Source: Clarkia xantiana subsp. parviflora
Taxonomy: Eukaryota; Streptophyta; Magnoliopsida; Myrtales; Onagraceae
Direction: 5' to 3'
Length of the DNA: 64,000 nucleotides
Assembly: GCA_036873135.1 (NCBI GenBank)
Contig: JAPTYO010000023.1
Location: 3,483,834-3,547,833, forward strand
The notes below the pieces were generated by a model. That model saw only the letters and a program-made list of their open reading frames with translations. It did no database searches and was not told the DNA's origin. Of this stretch, positions 22,290 through 33,258 are shown in pieces. Position 1 is the stretch's first letter. The number at the start of each line of letters is the position of its first letter. Made by a program: the position numbers and the translations under genes.

Positions 22290-23600
22290 GTTTGTTTATG
22301 TTCCATTTCCACATACTGCGTAAGCATTAACTGAGGTACTTACATAATATTTATATTGAAATGTCGATAGAAAAATACTAGCCGTGACCATCGATAATTG
22401 CACTACAAATGATGATATGGTCTGTAATCCCTTAGAAATGTTAGACTTAAATGCTCTGGAAGGTTAATTCACATGAGATGTTCTGCACACATTTTAAAAT
22501 TAATTGTAAAAGATGATCTTAATATACTTGTTGTTGCAACTCAGAAAGTTCGTAATAGTGTTGTGTTTTGAACTGCTTCTTCCAAGAGATTGCAATTTAA
22601 GGAGGTTGCTTCTTCCAAGAGATTGCAATTTAAGGAGGTTGTTGATCAGTTTAACATTCTTTATGAAAAACCCAAACTTTTAACTGTTGATTGTAAGACA
22701 TGTTGCAGCTTCATGCTTTTTATGTTTAATGTTGCACTTCTTTTTGAGAACGTGTGCAAAGAGAACCTCTTTATAAAACATTGTCATCTGAGGAGTGGAA
22801 GCTAGCATATGAAATATATGAGAAATTGTTTTATTTCTATGATGTGACTAAAATTTTTTTTATGGTTCAAGATAACCAACGATGCATCTATTTTTCAATG
22901 ATATGCGTGAGATTATGGTGCAATTGGGTAAATGGATAAAAGATCTGAATAGTATAATTAGTAACATGTCAAATAAAATGTTTGATAAGTTCAATTTTTA
23001 TTAGTCTATTATTCATAGTATCATGGTCGTTTATGTATTCTCTGATTTCTTGATATAAGTTGACTTTGGATCACTTCTACAATAAGTTGATGTCTGGTGT
23101 TGTTTCTTTTGATGAGTATAGTAGAATTCGTACATGTATTTTTGATATGATGTATCAGTACACCCAGTAATTGGATGAACAGAAACCTAAATGGAAGGGC
23201 ACTGAAAAATCGGATACCTTAACTTTGAACGAGAAATCTACTAAGGCAAAAGTTGTTCATGCCCCTATTTATGAAAACAAAAGTTTCAAAACAAACTTGC
23301 TCTTGCTCTGCCACAATAAACTCAGTTAGAATTGGGTTTCAGAACTATGTGGATGCGACATGTCTTCCTAATAAATCACTTGATATATTGGGGGTTGGTG
23401 GATAACGGGAGGAAGGGGTTTCCTATTTTGCAACTATGCAAAAAGATGTTCTTACTGTTCCAGTTTCCTGTAGCTTCAGAGTCTTCTTTTTCTACTAATA
23501 GGAATGCGTTTAGCAAGAATCGTAGTAAGCTAAAGCCTGAATTGGTGGAAGCATTTATGTGTTTCGAGAATTCGTGTTGGAGTCAATATCGAGGTACAAA
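22290..23600 (+). pseudogene. hAT transposase relic, right arm (C-terminal half)
   Basis: Reading across frames gives hAT (RICESLEEPER-type) transposase text. Near 22680-22800 are 'LTVDCKT' and 'ENVCKENL'. Near 22790-22960 come 'KLAYEIYEKLFYFYDVTK', 'NDMREIMVQLGKWIKDLN' and 'ISNMSNKMFDKF'. Near 23465-23570 is the C-terminal dimerisation region ('VASESSFSTNRNAFSKNRSK', 'LKPELVEAFMC'). Many stops and shifts make it dead. The zinc-finger N-terminal half is absent. Confidence 0.8.
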
Positions 23601-24114
23601 ACTACTTTCAATCTTTATTTGTAATCTAATATATACGTGTGTGTGTTTTAACTATAACTCTTCATCTCTCTTGGGTTGCATTAATGAATCGATAAGATGG
23701 AAATGTCACCATGCATTTAAGATGAGGAATATGATGTTGAGTATGATGTTCCAATGTTGAACAAATCATAAGTGGATGTCAAATTAGTTGTATTTATTTG
23801 TTTTTATTGTGATGAATTTAATGTGTTTGGTGATTCAGATTGGAGTTGGATTTACATTTTGTGAAGTATTTGAAGTGTTTGGTGTTTTGATTTGAATTTA
23901 AATGTTCATTTTGGATATAGGGTTGAGAAGTGAAAAATGTGATAACATACTTGAATTACGGAACGGGCTCCGCAGGTCGCCTCACAGGATTTTTCCACCC
24001 AAAATGTTCATTTTTCCACCCACGAAACGTATGAACCAGGTACAGGTAGACCATGTCGACTCGCGGGGCGGTTTCGTGCTGACGGTACCCGCTCTACACC
24101 TCGTTGACACCCTG

Positions 24115-24243
24115 CTTTCACTAACCAACCAAACCAATCCGTTGACCAGCAGCTACTCTCCCTTCCAACAAATACCCAAAAAAAATCTATTAAGAGAACT
24201 CAATCCCCACTGACACCTTTTCTTCGATGGATCTGCCATTACC
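24115..24243. other. Short spacer between hAT palindrome and channel relic
   Basis: 129 bp, rich in ACCAACC and TCCC words. It is probably decayed 5' flank of the channel gene. No motif is assigned. Confidence 0.3.
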
Positions 24244-25205
24244 ATGGCCGACGAACCTTATAACAACAGTGATCACCCATCATCACGATCGACTTCCTCG
24301 ACCTCATCACTAACGAAACCATCACCTCCATAGTCACAACCAGTCACCACCACTCAAACTCCTCATACATCAACCTCATTGCTAATTTCAACATACAAAG
24401 CCTCCTCCTTCGCTCTCATTCCGCCCTTGATCATCACCTATGACAACGAACCAGTCATGGGGTCGAAACTACCCAAGTCCAACCCTTTTATCCTAAGGCG
24501 AGCCCTTATCAGGATGATCATGTATTTAGCAACTGGGGAGGTTGTGTTTTTAGTCAGTAGGAGCTTCAAGGATGTGGAAACAGTCACACCCGTGGATCAT
24601 CACCTATGACAAAGAACCAGTCATGGGGCCGAAACTACTCAATTCCAACCCTTTTATCGTAAGGCAAGCCTTTATCAGGATGATCCTGTATTTAGCAACT
24701 GGGGTGGTTGTGTTTTAAGTCAGTAGGAGCTTCAAGGGTGATTAAACAGCCAAACCCGTGGATGCAGTGTATTTCTTGGTGGTCACTATATGTACTATTG
24801 GATACAGTGACATTGTCCCCGACACTACCTAGTGACATTGTTCCTGACACTACCTTCACTAAGTTCTTCACTTGTGCGTTTATACTATTCGGGATCGGGT
24901 TTGTGTACATTCTACAATTGGGATTCATTTCATCGAGGAGTTGAGTTGGGTTGACAGCTTTTACATGGTTGTGACATCGGTGACTACGGTTGGATATGGG
25001 GACTATAGTTTCACGACGCTAACTGGGAGGTGTTTTGCTATTGTTTGGGCTGTTAGTGAGCTATTTGGTTGTTGCTAGGGCTTTTTGTACCTAACTGGGC
25101 TAGGGATTGAGAAGAGGAATAGGACGATCAGAAACTAGGTTCTTCAGAAGAAGATGACTCTGGGGATCTAGCTGTTGCTGACCTGGACAAAGATGGATAC
25201 ATAAG
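24244..25205 (+). pseudogene. Two-pore potassium channel (TPK/KCO) pseudogene
   Basis: From an ATG at 24244 ('MADEPYNNSD') the text, read across frames, follows plant TPK/KCO channels. It shows 'NPFILRRALIRM' with first-helix residues, 'FKDVET', a first pore ('VTICTIGYSDIVPDTT' near 24785-24835), a helix ('TFTKFFTCAFIL'), a second pore ('VTTVGYGDYSF' near 24975-25010), 'IEKRNR' and an EF-hand-like 'DLAVADLDKDGYIR' near 25170-25205. In functional channels both pores carry GYGD; here the first reads GYSD. A 166-bp tandem duplication (24429-24760), a small duplication inside pore 1 and many stops kill the gene. Confidence 0.85.
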
Positions 25206-25350
25206 GTGTTTTTTTAACCCTAACACCTAGATTAGGGTTACTTCAATCTTAAGACATCTAAATGTATCGTTGTGTATTCTAGAATATAGCGGGGACTTTA
25301 CTTTGGCAGTGTCAAAACTCATCTTTTTAAAGATATACTCAACTAAAAAA

Positions 25351-25728
25351 GGGTTAAAAACCTAAAAACAGCCACGGCCATATGTCATGTTGTTACTCAC
25401 TGTCTCAGATTTAAAAAGTTAATATTCGGTGTCTCAACTATTAGATTTATTGCTTTTCACTTTTTTCAACTGATATTTGAAATTAAAATTGGTGTTTTAA
25501 GCAACCAAGACATGTTTTTTACTTTTCTGAAGTATCAGATTTATTACTCATGATTTAAGCTTATTTGAGACTTTAAAAATATATTTATGTTCAGTCAACT
25601 TTTTTTATTAGAAAAAAGTGGAAATCAACCAGTCTAATAGTTCAGACACCGAATATCAAAATTTTAAATTTAGGATAGCGAAGCAACATGACTTATAGTT
25701 AGGAGGACTGTTTTTAGGTTCTTAAAAG
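25351..25728. mobile_element. Palindromic MITE with GGGTTAAAAACC ends
   Basis: The left end GGGTTAAAAACCTAAAAACA mirrors the right end TGTTTTTAGGTTCTTAA. Inner arms also pair (GGTGTCTCAACTATTAGA with TCTAATAGTTCAGACACC). No clean target duplication was found. A partial relative lies in an intron at 43637-43915. Confidence 0.7.
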
Positions 25729-27527
25729 CCACCCAAAAAACAATATAGTCTAGCTTTGGGGTAGAGCAGAATTGTAGTATTGACAATAAAATGGCAGTAA
25801 GCAGCTGTTGAAAAAAGAAATTTGAGAGACCATACCTAAAAGTGGGCAGCTTTTAGTTGCGTTCTTGATGCTTGGCCACAGCTTCTTCATGCCTGTAGTA
25901 AGAATGTCTAAAAGCAGAGGATAATAAAATAAATATTAAGGTTCTAAAGTTAGTTCTTGCCCCTGAAGAACAGAGGCTATATGAGCTTCCTCATCAAGGA
26001 TAATAAGCCTCGAAGTATAGTACGGGATTGGATACGGCAACAGATACCAGAAAATATTGCAAAAAAAACATGAAACTATACCGGCTGTCTTTTACTCTTT
26101 CCAACAGTATTGATTTTAAATTATGCATACTTAACCTATTTTTCTGTTCTCCAGTTTCTTGATGGCCTCTGCATCTTATCTCTCATTTAGAAAATGTTTG
26201 CATTCCTAATACTCTACCCTCTTGCATCTGCAGCAAAGCTGAATTCATTATATATAAGCTCAAGGAAACGGGAAAGACAGCAAACAAAGATATTATACAG
26301 ATTGGGCACCAATTTGATGCATTGATGCTAATTGTGGCAAAATAAGTCTTGTAGATCTCAGGGAGGACAATGAATAATGCTTTTGGATCAGCAATGGATG
26401 AAAAATATTTATTCGGCAAAGGTTTAAACAATGGATGGAGTTACTTCATTAGTAGCTTCCAACAATTGGTTAAAGCCTGTGCAGAGCCAGATATACAGCA
26501 AGAGCAGCTCGGGGTACAAATTTGAAGAAAATGCACAGTACAAGATAGCAGATAGAGGAGCAAGAAAGTACTTAGTGGAATAATAATATGTACATTGTGC
26601 AAGCAGATGGCTTGATATTTGCGGCCTTGATTCTTTGCATATTCTATTACATCCATCATCTGATTGTGAGTATATTTCATTTGCTTGCTTACAGAGGAAG
26701 CAATCAACTTATTTTTATCCAATATATATGGAAAAAGCGACATAAATAAAATAATGCAAAGACAGTTTAGATGCATATTTTGACTTCGACTTACAGTAAG
26801 GTAGGGTTAATTTGGGAATCGGCCTGTACAAGAGAGCTTACAGGTGCAATAATCTTCAACTTCTGCTCCACACTTGGAATTGCATCAGTAATTCAAAGGT
26901 ATCTCTTCTGCAGAATGTATCAATTCAACACCATACTCTATATTGGGACTTGAAAGAGAGACTGCCACTTGACTTGACCCTAGGACGAAAAGGCATATCA
27001 ATATTGTGATTTTCAAAATAATTAGACAATAAGCACCACATGAAAGAACAATTGACAATTTGACATTACTATAGATCATGTCTTGAACAGAACAAGACTC
27101 AGCTACTTAATTCTTCATCAAGCAATTTAAATGGAAGTTATGATCAAAAGACACGTCGACTTCTCGGTGAAAGAAAATAGGGTTTATAGTATATAATATA
27201 TATGCAAGCACTTTCCCAAAACTTCCCAATTTTATTTTACAAGTAATAATTCTCCATGAATAACTTGTTTTAGTAAACAATTTCAAATGCTTATGAAGTA
27301 CTAAAAATCTCTTCTTTAACCGTGCGCCATCCTACTAGACCAATGGGTTTGGTTTTCATAGTATACTGAAAACAAATCCTAAATCACAATTCACAACATG
27401 AATATGCAAGTTTCAAGCTGGTTTTGAAGTATCACAAAATTTTCAAATCTAGTGCAGACACAGATAACTTGAGCAAAAGCATGCGGCTTACCTGCTGAAA
27501 AATGACCCCAAGAAACAAAATTGCAAA
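25729..27527. other. AT-rich 3' flank of the coiled-coil gene
   Basis: No gene is supported here. On the minus strand a donor-like CAG|GTAAGC at 27492/27491 and an acceptor-like TCCTAG before 26979 suggest that transcripts of the upstream gene continue as spliced 3' UTR or an alternative C-terminus ending at 26925. Other small frames look random. Confidence 0.4.
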
Positions 27528-29319
27528 TTATGTGGTCTCCACCTTTGACTGTCTGATGCTTGAGATTCTATAATAAGATTTACGGATGAAATTATAAGCA
27601 ATAAGCAAACAATATTTCTTCATATTGGTAAGGAAATTGATTTTAAATGGGGAGAGAGAGGCCACCTTTTTCGAATGCCTCTGATGCTATCAAAAATATC
27701 CAGTAGTTGTGCTATCTGTTTTTTATATTTAGAGCCATCTCCATGTTCAAGTCTCGTGCTTGCACCCTTTAAGGTAGTGGCAAGAACTCCTTCAGTGTCT
27801 TCCAGTTGATGGTCAAGCCATTCCAAGAAATCCTCGTAGGAGAAACTCCCCACAATGTTACTTGAAATGTCACTTTTGTAACTGCTCACAGCAACTAAAG
27901 ATACTTTTGGGTCATCTTGCTCCTCATTCATGTCTTGAACTCGACTCTTTAGAGAAAAATCTGATTCAGTAGAATCAGTTCTTTCATGACTTAATGAAAG
28001 ATTAGACCCACCAGAAAACCCTTGCGAAACTTCTGCATCATCCTCTTTTGGAGATACTATATGAACTGGGCTTGAAGTATCTTTCTGGCTAACATCAAGA
28101 TCGGAAGCAATAGTACCAATTAGTTGCGACTCTTTAGTAGATATCACCTGAAATAGAAAGATACCCATCAGTTTGTGAATTCAGAAGGGAATGGGAAAAA
28201 GTAACCAAGGAATGGGGGAAAATAAATTAACTATAGAGATTCAAGGAGGTATAATTTCAAGTATGATGGCAATAAGAAAATGCATACTGAGCATTAAGAG
28301 TTTCTAGATACATGATATAATATTAAACAAAGTCCAAGGCTATGTTTAAGCTATCTCAGTTCACATTAATGAAAAGTCAATGATACCTGACCTCGTTTAA
28401 CTTGGTGCAGAGTTCATCAAGCAATTCAATCCGAACCTTCGACTTCTCTAGAGCTTGCATCACCTTCTTTTTCTGAAAAAGTAAATCTCTTGCATCAGTT
28501 TCCTTCCCCCTCTTAAGGCTAAGGGTGGCTTGTTTCCGCAGCTTCTCTACAGCCTCAGATAGTCGTAGAAGTCGCAGTCTAGCACTATTAGCTTGAAGTA
28601 ACCATTACAAAAAAAAACTCAGTCAAAAAAACAATGGGCTACTACAGTTGTAGAAATAAACATGACCATCTAGTTAATTGAAGGAAAAGTGAGTAAGACA
28701 GACAGAGGATCTAATCAGGCATTCACAATTTATGGATAAACACATTAGCACCATTACTCTGGCTCAGTTCCTTCACCTTATATTCCGAATGTTTCCAACT
28801 CCATTAATAGTGGTTGATTTCATGTTTAGTTTTATAAGTGCGATATTTCAAGCATATTGAATTCTAGAATCACTCCTCTTTAATCATCTTCTATTAAGAA
28901 ACAATCAATCAACAGAACTGCAGCCTCATTCCGAAAAAGCCATAGATGCCTGCACGTTTCCTAATTATCTAGTTCAAGTACTAGATTCCATAATAGCTAA
29001 TGTCCAGTGGCGTTAAAATGGTGAAAAACAACTCTATCAGATAACAGCCAACGGCAACACCCATCCCGGATGAATCGATTTCTTCAATGACAAATTGACA
29101 ATATGGCTATTGATTGATGAAAATAATACATGGAATTACGAAGCTGAGAGAGGAAAATGAAGAGAAACAGAAGCTGGATAATCAGAATACAGTACCTTTA
29201 GCTCTGGTGCTCTCTGCCTCTGCGTGGAGCTGGTCGAGCTGCGTACGCAGCTGCGCGGAGTCAGTATTGGTGGAAGCGAAGCACATAGGCCTCCACAAAG
29301 GCCTGCAAGGAACCGCCAT
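27528..29319 (-). CDS. Conserved-looking coiled-coil protein, four exons, about 281 aa, family not recognised
   Basis: The exon model on the minus strand is 29319-29196, 28591-28392, 28147-27666 and 27567-27528 (TAA). All junctions are GT-AG and phases agree (124, 200, 482 and 40 nt). The N-terminus 'MAVPCRPLWRPMCFAS' leads into a helical charged region (residues 22-110: 'LDQLHAEAE', 'LRLLRLSEAVEKLRKQA', 'DARDLLFQKKKVMQALE', 'KVRIELLDELCTKLNE') with coiled-coil character. An acidic Ser-rich linker follows, then 'SYEDFLEWLDHQLEDTE' and a basic tail 'IRGIRKR'. The helical part loosely recalls PspA/VIPP1 or Snf7 helices, but no assignment is made. The C-terminus is the least certain part; a downstream splice could replace it. 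Confidence 0.65.
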
Positions 29320-29579
29320 GGCACTCCATGTCAGCATCTTCCCGTTCTCGTCGTCGTCTTCTTTCTCGTCCCTCTCTGCGCTCCAGCGTAGCCGTCCACC
29401 AATGGCTTTTCCGGGACTTTAGTTAGTGAATTTTGTACTGTTCTTTTCATCGATTGAAGCCGAAGGTTAATCTTCGCAAAAAGGCCAGCGAATTTACGGT
29501 ATCGTTAGAGATTTCACGGCACCCACTAAAATAACTAGGGTTTCCAGAGCCATGGCTACAATTGCACTGTTTGATTATA

Positions 29580-30500
29580 CTATGTGGCACAATAGTTTTA
29601 CATAATTGAATTTTTTAAATTTGTCACATGGACATTTTTATACATTTTAAAGTTAAGAAATACATAAATAATATTGGCTCTCCAATAGTTTTATTTCACT
29701 ATATTCTTTAAATATATTTTATTATTAAATTTTTCAACAACGATCAATAATATATTAACATTAATTAATGGGTTAATAGGTCTTTGTTCCATGATGTTTG
29801 ACCTTTTTTGGGTTTTGGTCCATTGTGTTTTTTTTCCTAGTTTTGGTACCATATGTTTGCAGATTCTTTCTAGTTTTGGTCCGACCGTTACATTCCGTCC
29901 ATTTTTTGACATGTACAAGTCACGTGATCCACCCTAAACTTTCAATTTTGTTCAATTTAGTCCCTATAATACTTTCCTAACCTTTTTTTGTTCAATTTAG
30001 TCCCGAAGTTTCAAAAATTCAGTTGGACCTATTGCCCAATTGGGGTCAATTTTGAAACTTCAGGACTAAATTGAACAAAAAAAAAGTTATGAAAGTATTA
30101 GAGGGACTAAATTAAAAGTTTAGAGTGGATCACGTGACTTGAATATGTTAAAAAGTGGACGGAATGTAACGGTTAGACCAAAACTAAAAAAATATGCAAA
30201 CATATGGTACCAAAACTAGGTAAAAAAAAAACATCATTGACAAAACCCAAAAGTTGTCAAACATCATGGACCAAAAGACCTGTTAACCCTTAATTAATTA
30301 TAAATTGAATTAATTTATAATTAAAAAATGGTTATGTAATACATAGTGCATTCCTTAAATTTAAGGAATATGTTATGTAAAAGTAGGTGGGTTCCACTTT
30401 TAAGGAATGCTAACCACTATAACACGTTTTATACACTTTACATAAAAAATATGTATAATCAATATTTAAGTAATAATATGTAATACCATTGTGAATGCTC
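29580..30500. mobile_element. Old PIF/Harbinger-type MITE split by a younger MITE
   Basis: The sequence outside 29770-30289 matches the intact MITE at 38341-38754 on both sides, for example GTTTTACATAA near 29602 and CATAGTGCATTCCTTAAATT near 30341. The right end is ATTGTGAATGCTC before TAA (30501). The left end is decayed near 29580. Confidence 0.7.
29770..30289. mobile_element. MULE-type MITE, 520 bp, second copy
   Basis: GGGTTAATAGGTCTTTGTTC and the inverse AAAAGACCTGTTAACCC end a palindromic element closely matching 5057-5580. The 9-bp duplication TTAATTAAT is perfect (29761-29769 and 30290-30298). It sits inside an older MITE (29580-30500). Confidence 0.92.
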
Positions 30501-30502
30501 TA

Positions 30503-31141
30503 ATGCGCATTGTAATGTGACTTTATTATTATTATATTAATCTATATTAGAGTATATTATCTATGATAAGACTTAAAAGAATGTATATTTTGACAAAAAC
30601 TAACTTCTTAAAAATTATTTGTGTGGTTAATATTATAGTTATTTATTAATTCTAAAGACTAAATATTTAAACTCAATACGCACAACTACTAAAATTCTAT
30701 TAATTAAAAATTATATATAGTTTTATAAGATAAATTTCATTAAAAAAAAATGCAACGAAAAAAGATTTACTCATTTTATACGAACATCATGTGCATTATT
30801 ATTTATTATAATAATGAGTTATGAAGTATATAAACAATAAAAAGCTAATTATAAAAACAATATTATTATATTGTAAAGATAATATAAAATATTTATCTAT
30901 TTAATAAATAATAATAAAATAATAACACTTTGTAATGTTGGATGTAATCCCGTATTACATCCGCTTATGGATGTAATCTCATATTACATTGAATGAAGTT
31001 TGGACGTAATCTCAGATTACAATGAACATTACATTACAAGACACATTACATCGTTTGTCAAACCAAACAACATAATATGTATATAATGTGGGACGTAATG
31101 TGAGATTACATCTCACATTACATCCATCCAAACACCCCCTA
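30503..31141. repeat. AT-rich transposon-like repeat, copy A
   Basis: It matches 32549-33258 in the same orientation over most of its length. Shared words include GACTAAATATTTAAACTCAA, TATATAGTTTTATAAGAT and CATCATGTGCATTATTATTT. The right end CATTACATCCATCCAAACAC is shared. The left end is cut by the neighbouring MITE. No coding content. Confidence 0.75.
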
Positions 31142-32548
31142 AAGCCCCTAAGAGGTTTGAATGGACTTAATATGAGATTACTTGAAATGTAAGATATAAT
31201 TAACGTGAGTTACGTAATGTAATGTTAGATTGCAATTTTTTTTATAGTTATTCACACCGATTTTATAGATATAAGAACGATTACAAGTAACAAATTAGAA
31301 AATAACCGCTCTGGAGGGATTTGTTAACGCCCAAATTCTGAACAAGTAGAGCAAGTATTTACATAACAATGAAAATAAAGATAACAGAGCAAGAAACAGA
31401 AATACAACTGGTAGTAAATAAAATAGAACACCAGATCGTCTTAACGGTAGAGATGACCCCTGGCAAATGATAGCAGCTTGGTGGGGAGGAATCCAATTAA
31501 TACAGCAACATACTCAGCACTTCGGAGAAGAAAAAAACATCTCTTAAGGCCGACATAGCTAACATAGGACATGCACAACAAGCGATACCAGACATGACCC
31601 ACAATAAATCCGAAACACAAACAACTTCATTAACAAACAAAGATGATCACATGACTGGTGTAGAGATTTATAATTGGTAGGGGCTAGACAAAACCAGACT
31701 ACCTAAGCGCCATTGTATGTGGAACATCCGCGAAGGACTAGCGCACGTAGGGGGTGCCAAAGAAATGCTATGTTTATCCGTTAGGAGAAGGGTTTGAGAA
31801 TGGGATGTGACCGCAGTCGTATCTTAGGTACCGCGGAGGGTAAAAATTATGCAGTCATTTGTGTGATGAACAGAGCATTGGTTATGACGAACTATGGATT
31901 TCACTGGAAGGGGTAGGTGGGGGAGATTAGTGGGCTTTACCGCCAAAATATAGTTGAGTTTGAGCCTAAAGTGGTAGACAGCATCCACGACGACACGTGG
32001 AGAAGTGAGGGCGACCGACGTTGGGAGTGGAGGTCGTCCAAGGCGGAAGGTGGAGGCGCGTGACGGCACGTACAGTGGCGCGTGGGTGGCACGTGGCAGA
32101 GAGTGTGGCGCGTGGGCTCGTAGGGTGGCGCGTGGGGTGCGTGGGCCCGTATGGAGGCGCGTCTTCTTTTTTGGAGGGGGTTGTGGTGGTATTGGGCAGT
32201 CTTTGTGCCAGCTCGGGGTTGGTGGTGGTGGTGAGGGCGTTGTGCACACTTCCGAGAGGTGGCTCTCATCTCTCCGTCGTGGTTGGGGTGATGAAGGGGT
32301 CGTGAGAGGGAAGGGGGAAGGCGGACGCCGCGATTTGGCGAGGCGAAGGCGAAGAGTAGGTGAATGCGAGGTTGAACAATGTTATACGTTGTGGTAGGGC
32401 TTCCGGCTTTGGCTTAGGCGATGGCTGGTTAAATAGTTTCATACTCATGTCCTTGAAGAGAGTTTGCATAGAGTAATGACTTCCCTTAGGATAAAAAATA
32501 AAAAATCTAGAGAGCTTCTAAACAGTGCATTACTCTTTAGATCAGAGC
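31142..32548. other. Spacer between repeat copies, no gene supported
   Basis: The first part is A-rich. At 31990-32400 there is a GTGG/GGCGCGTG-rich stretch that opens several overlapping frames on both strands. None has a recognisable domain or gene-like codon use. It could be decayed UTR or an uncaptured transposon interior. Confidence 0.4.
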
Positions 32549-33258
32549 AATGTTTGGTTGTGTTGTAATGTGGAATGTAATGTTAGACTACAATGTTTGG
32601 TATGTGTTGTGATGTGCATTGTAACGTGACTTTATTATTATTCTATTGATCTATATGAGAGTATATTATATCTTAATATGATAAGATTTAAAAGAATATA
32701 TATATTGACAACAACTAACTTCTTAAAGATCATGTGTGGTTAATGTGACTTTAATCAGTTATGAATTCTAAAGACTAAATATTTAAACTCAACATGCACA
32801 ACTACTGAAATTCTATTAATTCAAACATCGTATATAGTTTTATAAGATAATTTTCATAAAGAAAAATGCAACAAAAAAGACTTGCTCATTTTATAGGAAC
32901 ATGATGTGCATTATTATTTATTATATTAATGAGCTATGAAGTATATAAACATTAAAAAGCTAATAATAATAATAACAATATTATTATTATAATAAATTAT
33001 AAAGATAATACCAAATATTTTATATATTTAATAAATAATAACACTCGGTAATGTTGGACGTAATCTCACATTACATTCGTTTTAGGATGTAATCTCATAT
33101 TACCCTTGAATGAAGTTCTGACGTAAGTTCGGATTACAATGGAGATTACGTTACAATGCACATTAAGTCGTTTGGAAAACCAAACAACGTAATGTGGATG
33201 TAATGCGAGACGTAATGTGAGATTATATCACACATTACATCCATCCAAACACCCTCTA
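32549..33258. repeat. AT-rich transposon-like repeat, copy B
   Basis: This is the longer copy. Left end TGTTTGGTTGTGTTGTAATG and right end ACATTACATCCATCCAAACA form a loose terminal inverted repeat, suggesting a non-autonomous DNA transposon. The core is over 80 percent A+T by eye. Confidence 0.65.

Larger units (their letters stand above)
18135..24114. mobile_element. 6-kb imperfect palindrome: two inverted 3' halves of a hAT transposon
   Basis: Ends TAGGGGTGTCAA (18135) and TTGACACCCTG (24114) are inverted hAT-like termini. The left arm is 18135-21687 and the right arm 21718-24114, with a 30-nt spacer at 21688-21717. Around the centre GATTATGCAA faces TTGCATAATC, and the ends mirror each other through 18308-18419 and 23795-23935. 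Removing two later insertions (18681-19108 and 19646-20371, with their duplications) leaves about 2385 bp on the left against 2397 bp on the right. Both arms carry the C-terminal part of a decayed transposase and neither carries the N-terminal part. No matching 8-bp flanks were found. Confidence 0.85.

Noticed and set aside
18127..24122. 8-bp target duplication for the hAT palindrome
   Set aside because: The flanks CTATTAAC and CTTTCACT do not match, so a simple single insertion cannot be claimed.
27492..27494. Three-base microexon in the coiled-coil gene
   Set aside because: TTTTTCAG-CAG-GTAAGC looks like one, but an ordinary exon from 27567 with a stop and the same donor explains it better.
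31824..32397. Overlapping frames of 90-140 codons on both strands
   Set aside because: The GC-rich low-complexity stretch opens all frames; Pro/Arg/Thr-rich peptides without a domain or splice logic.
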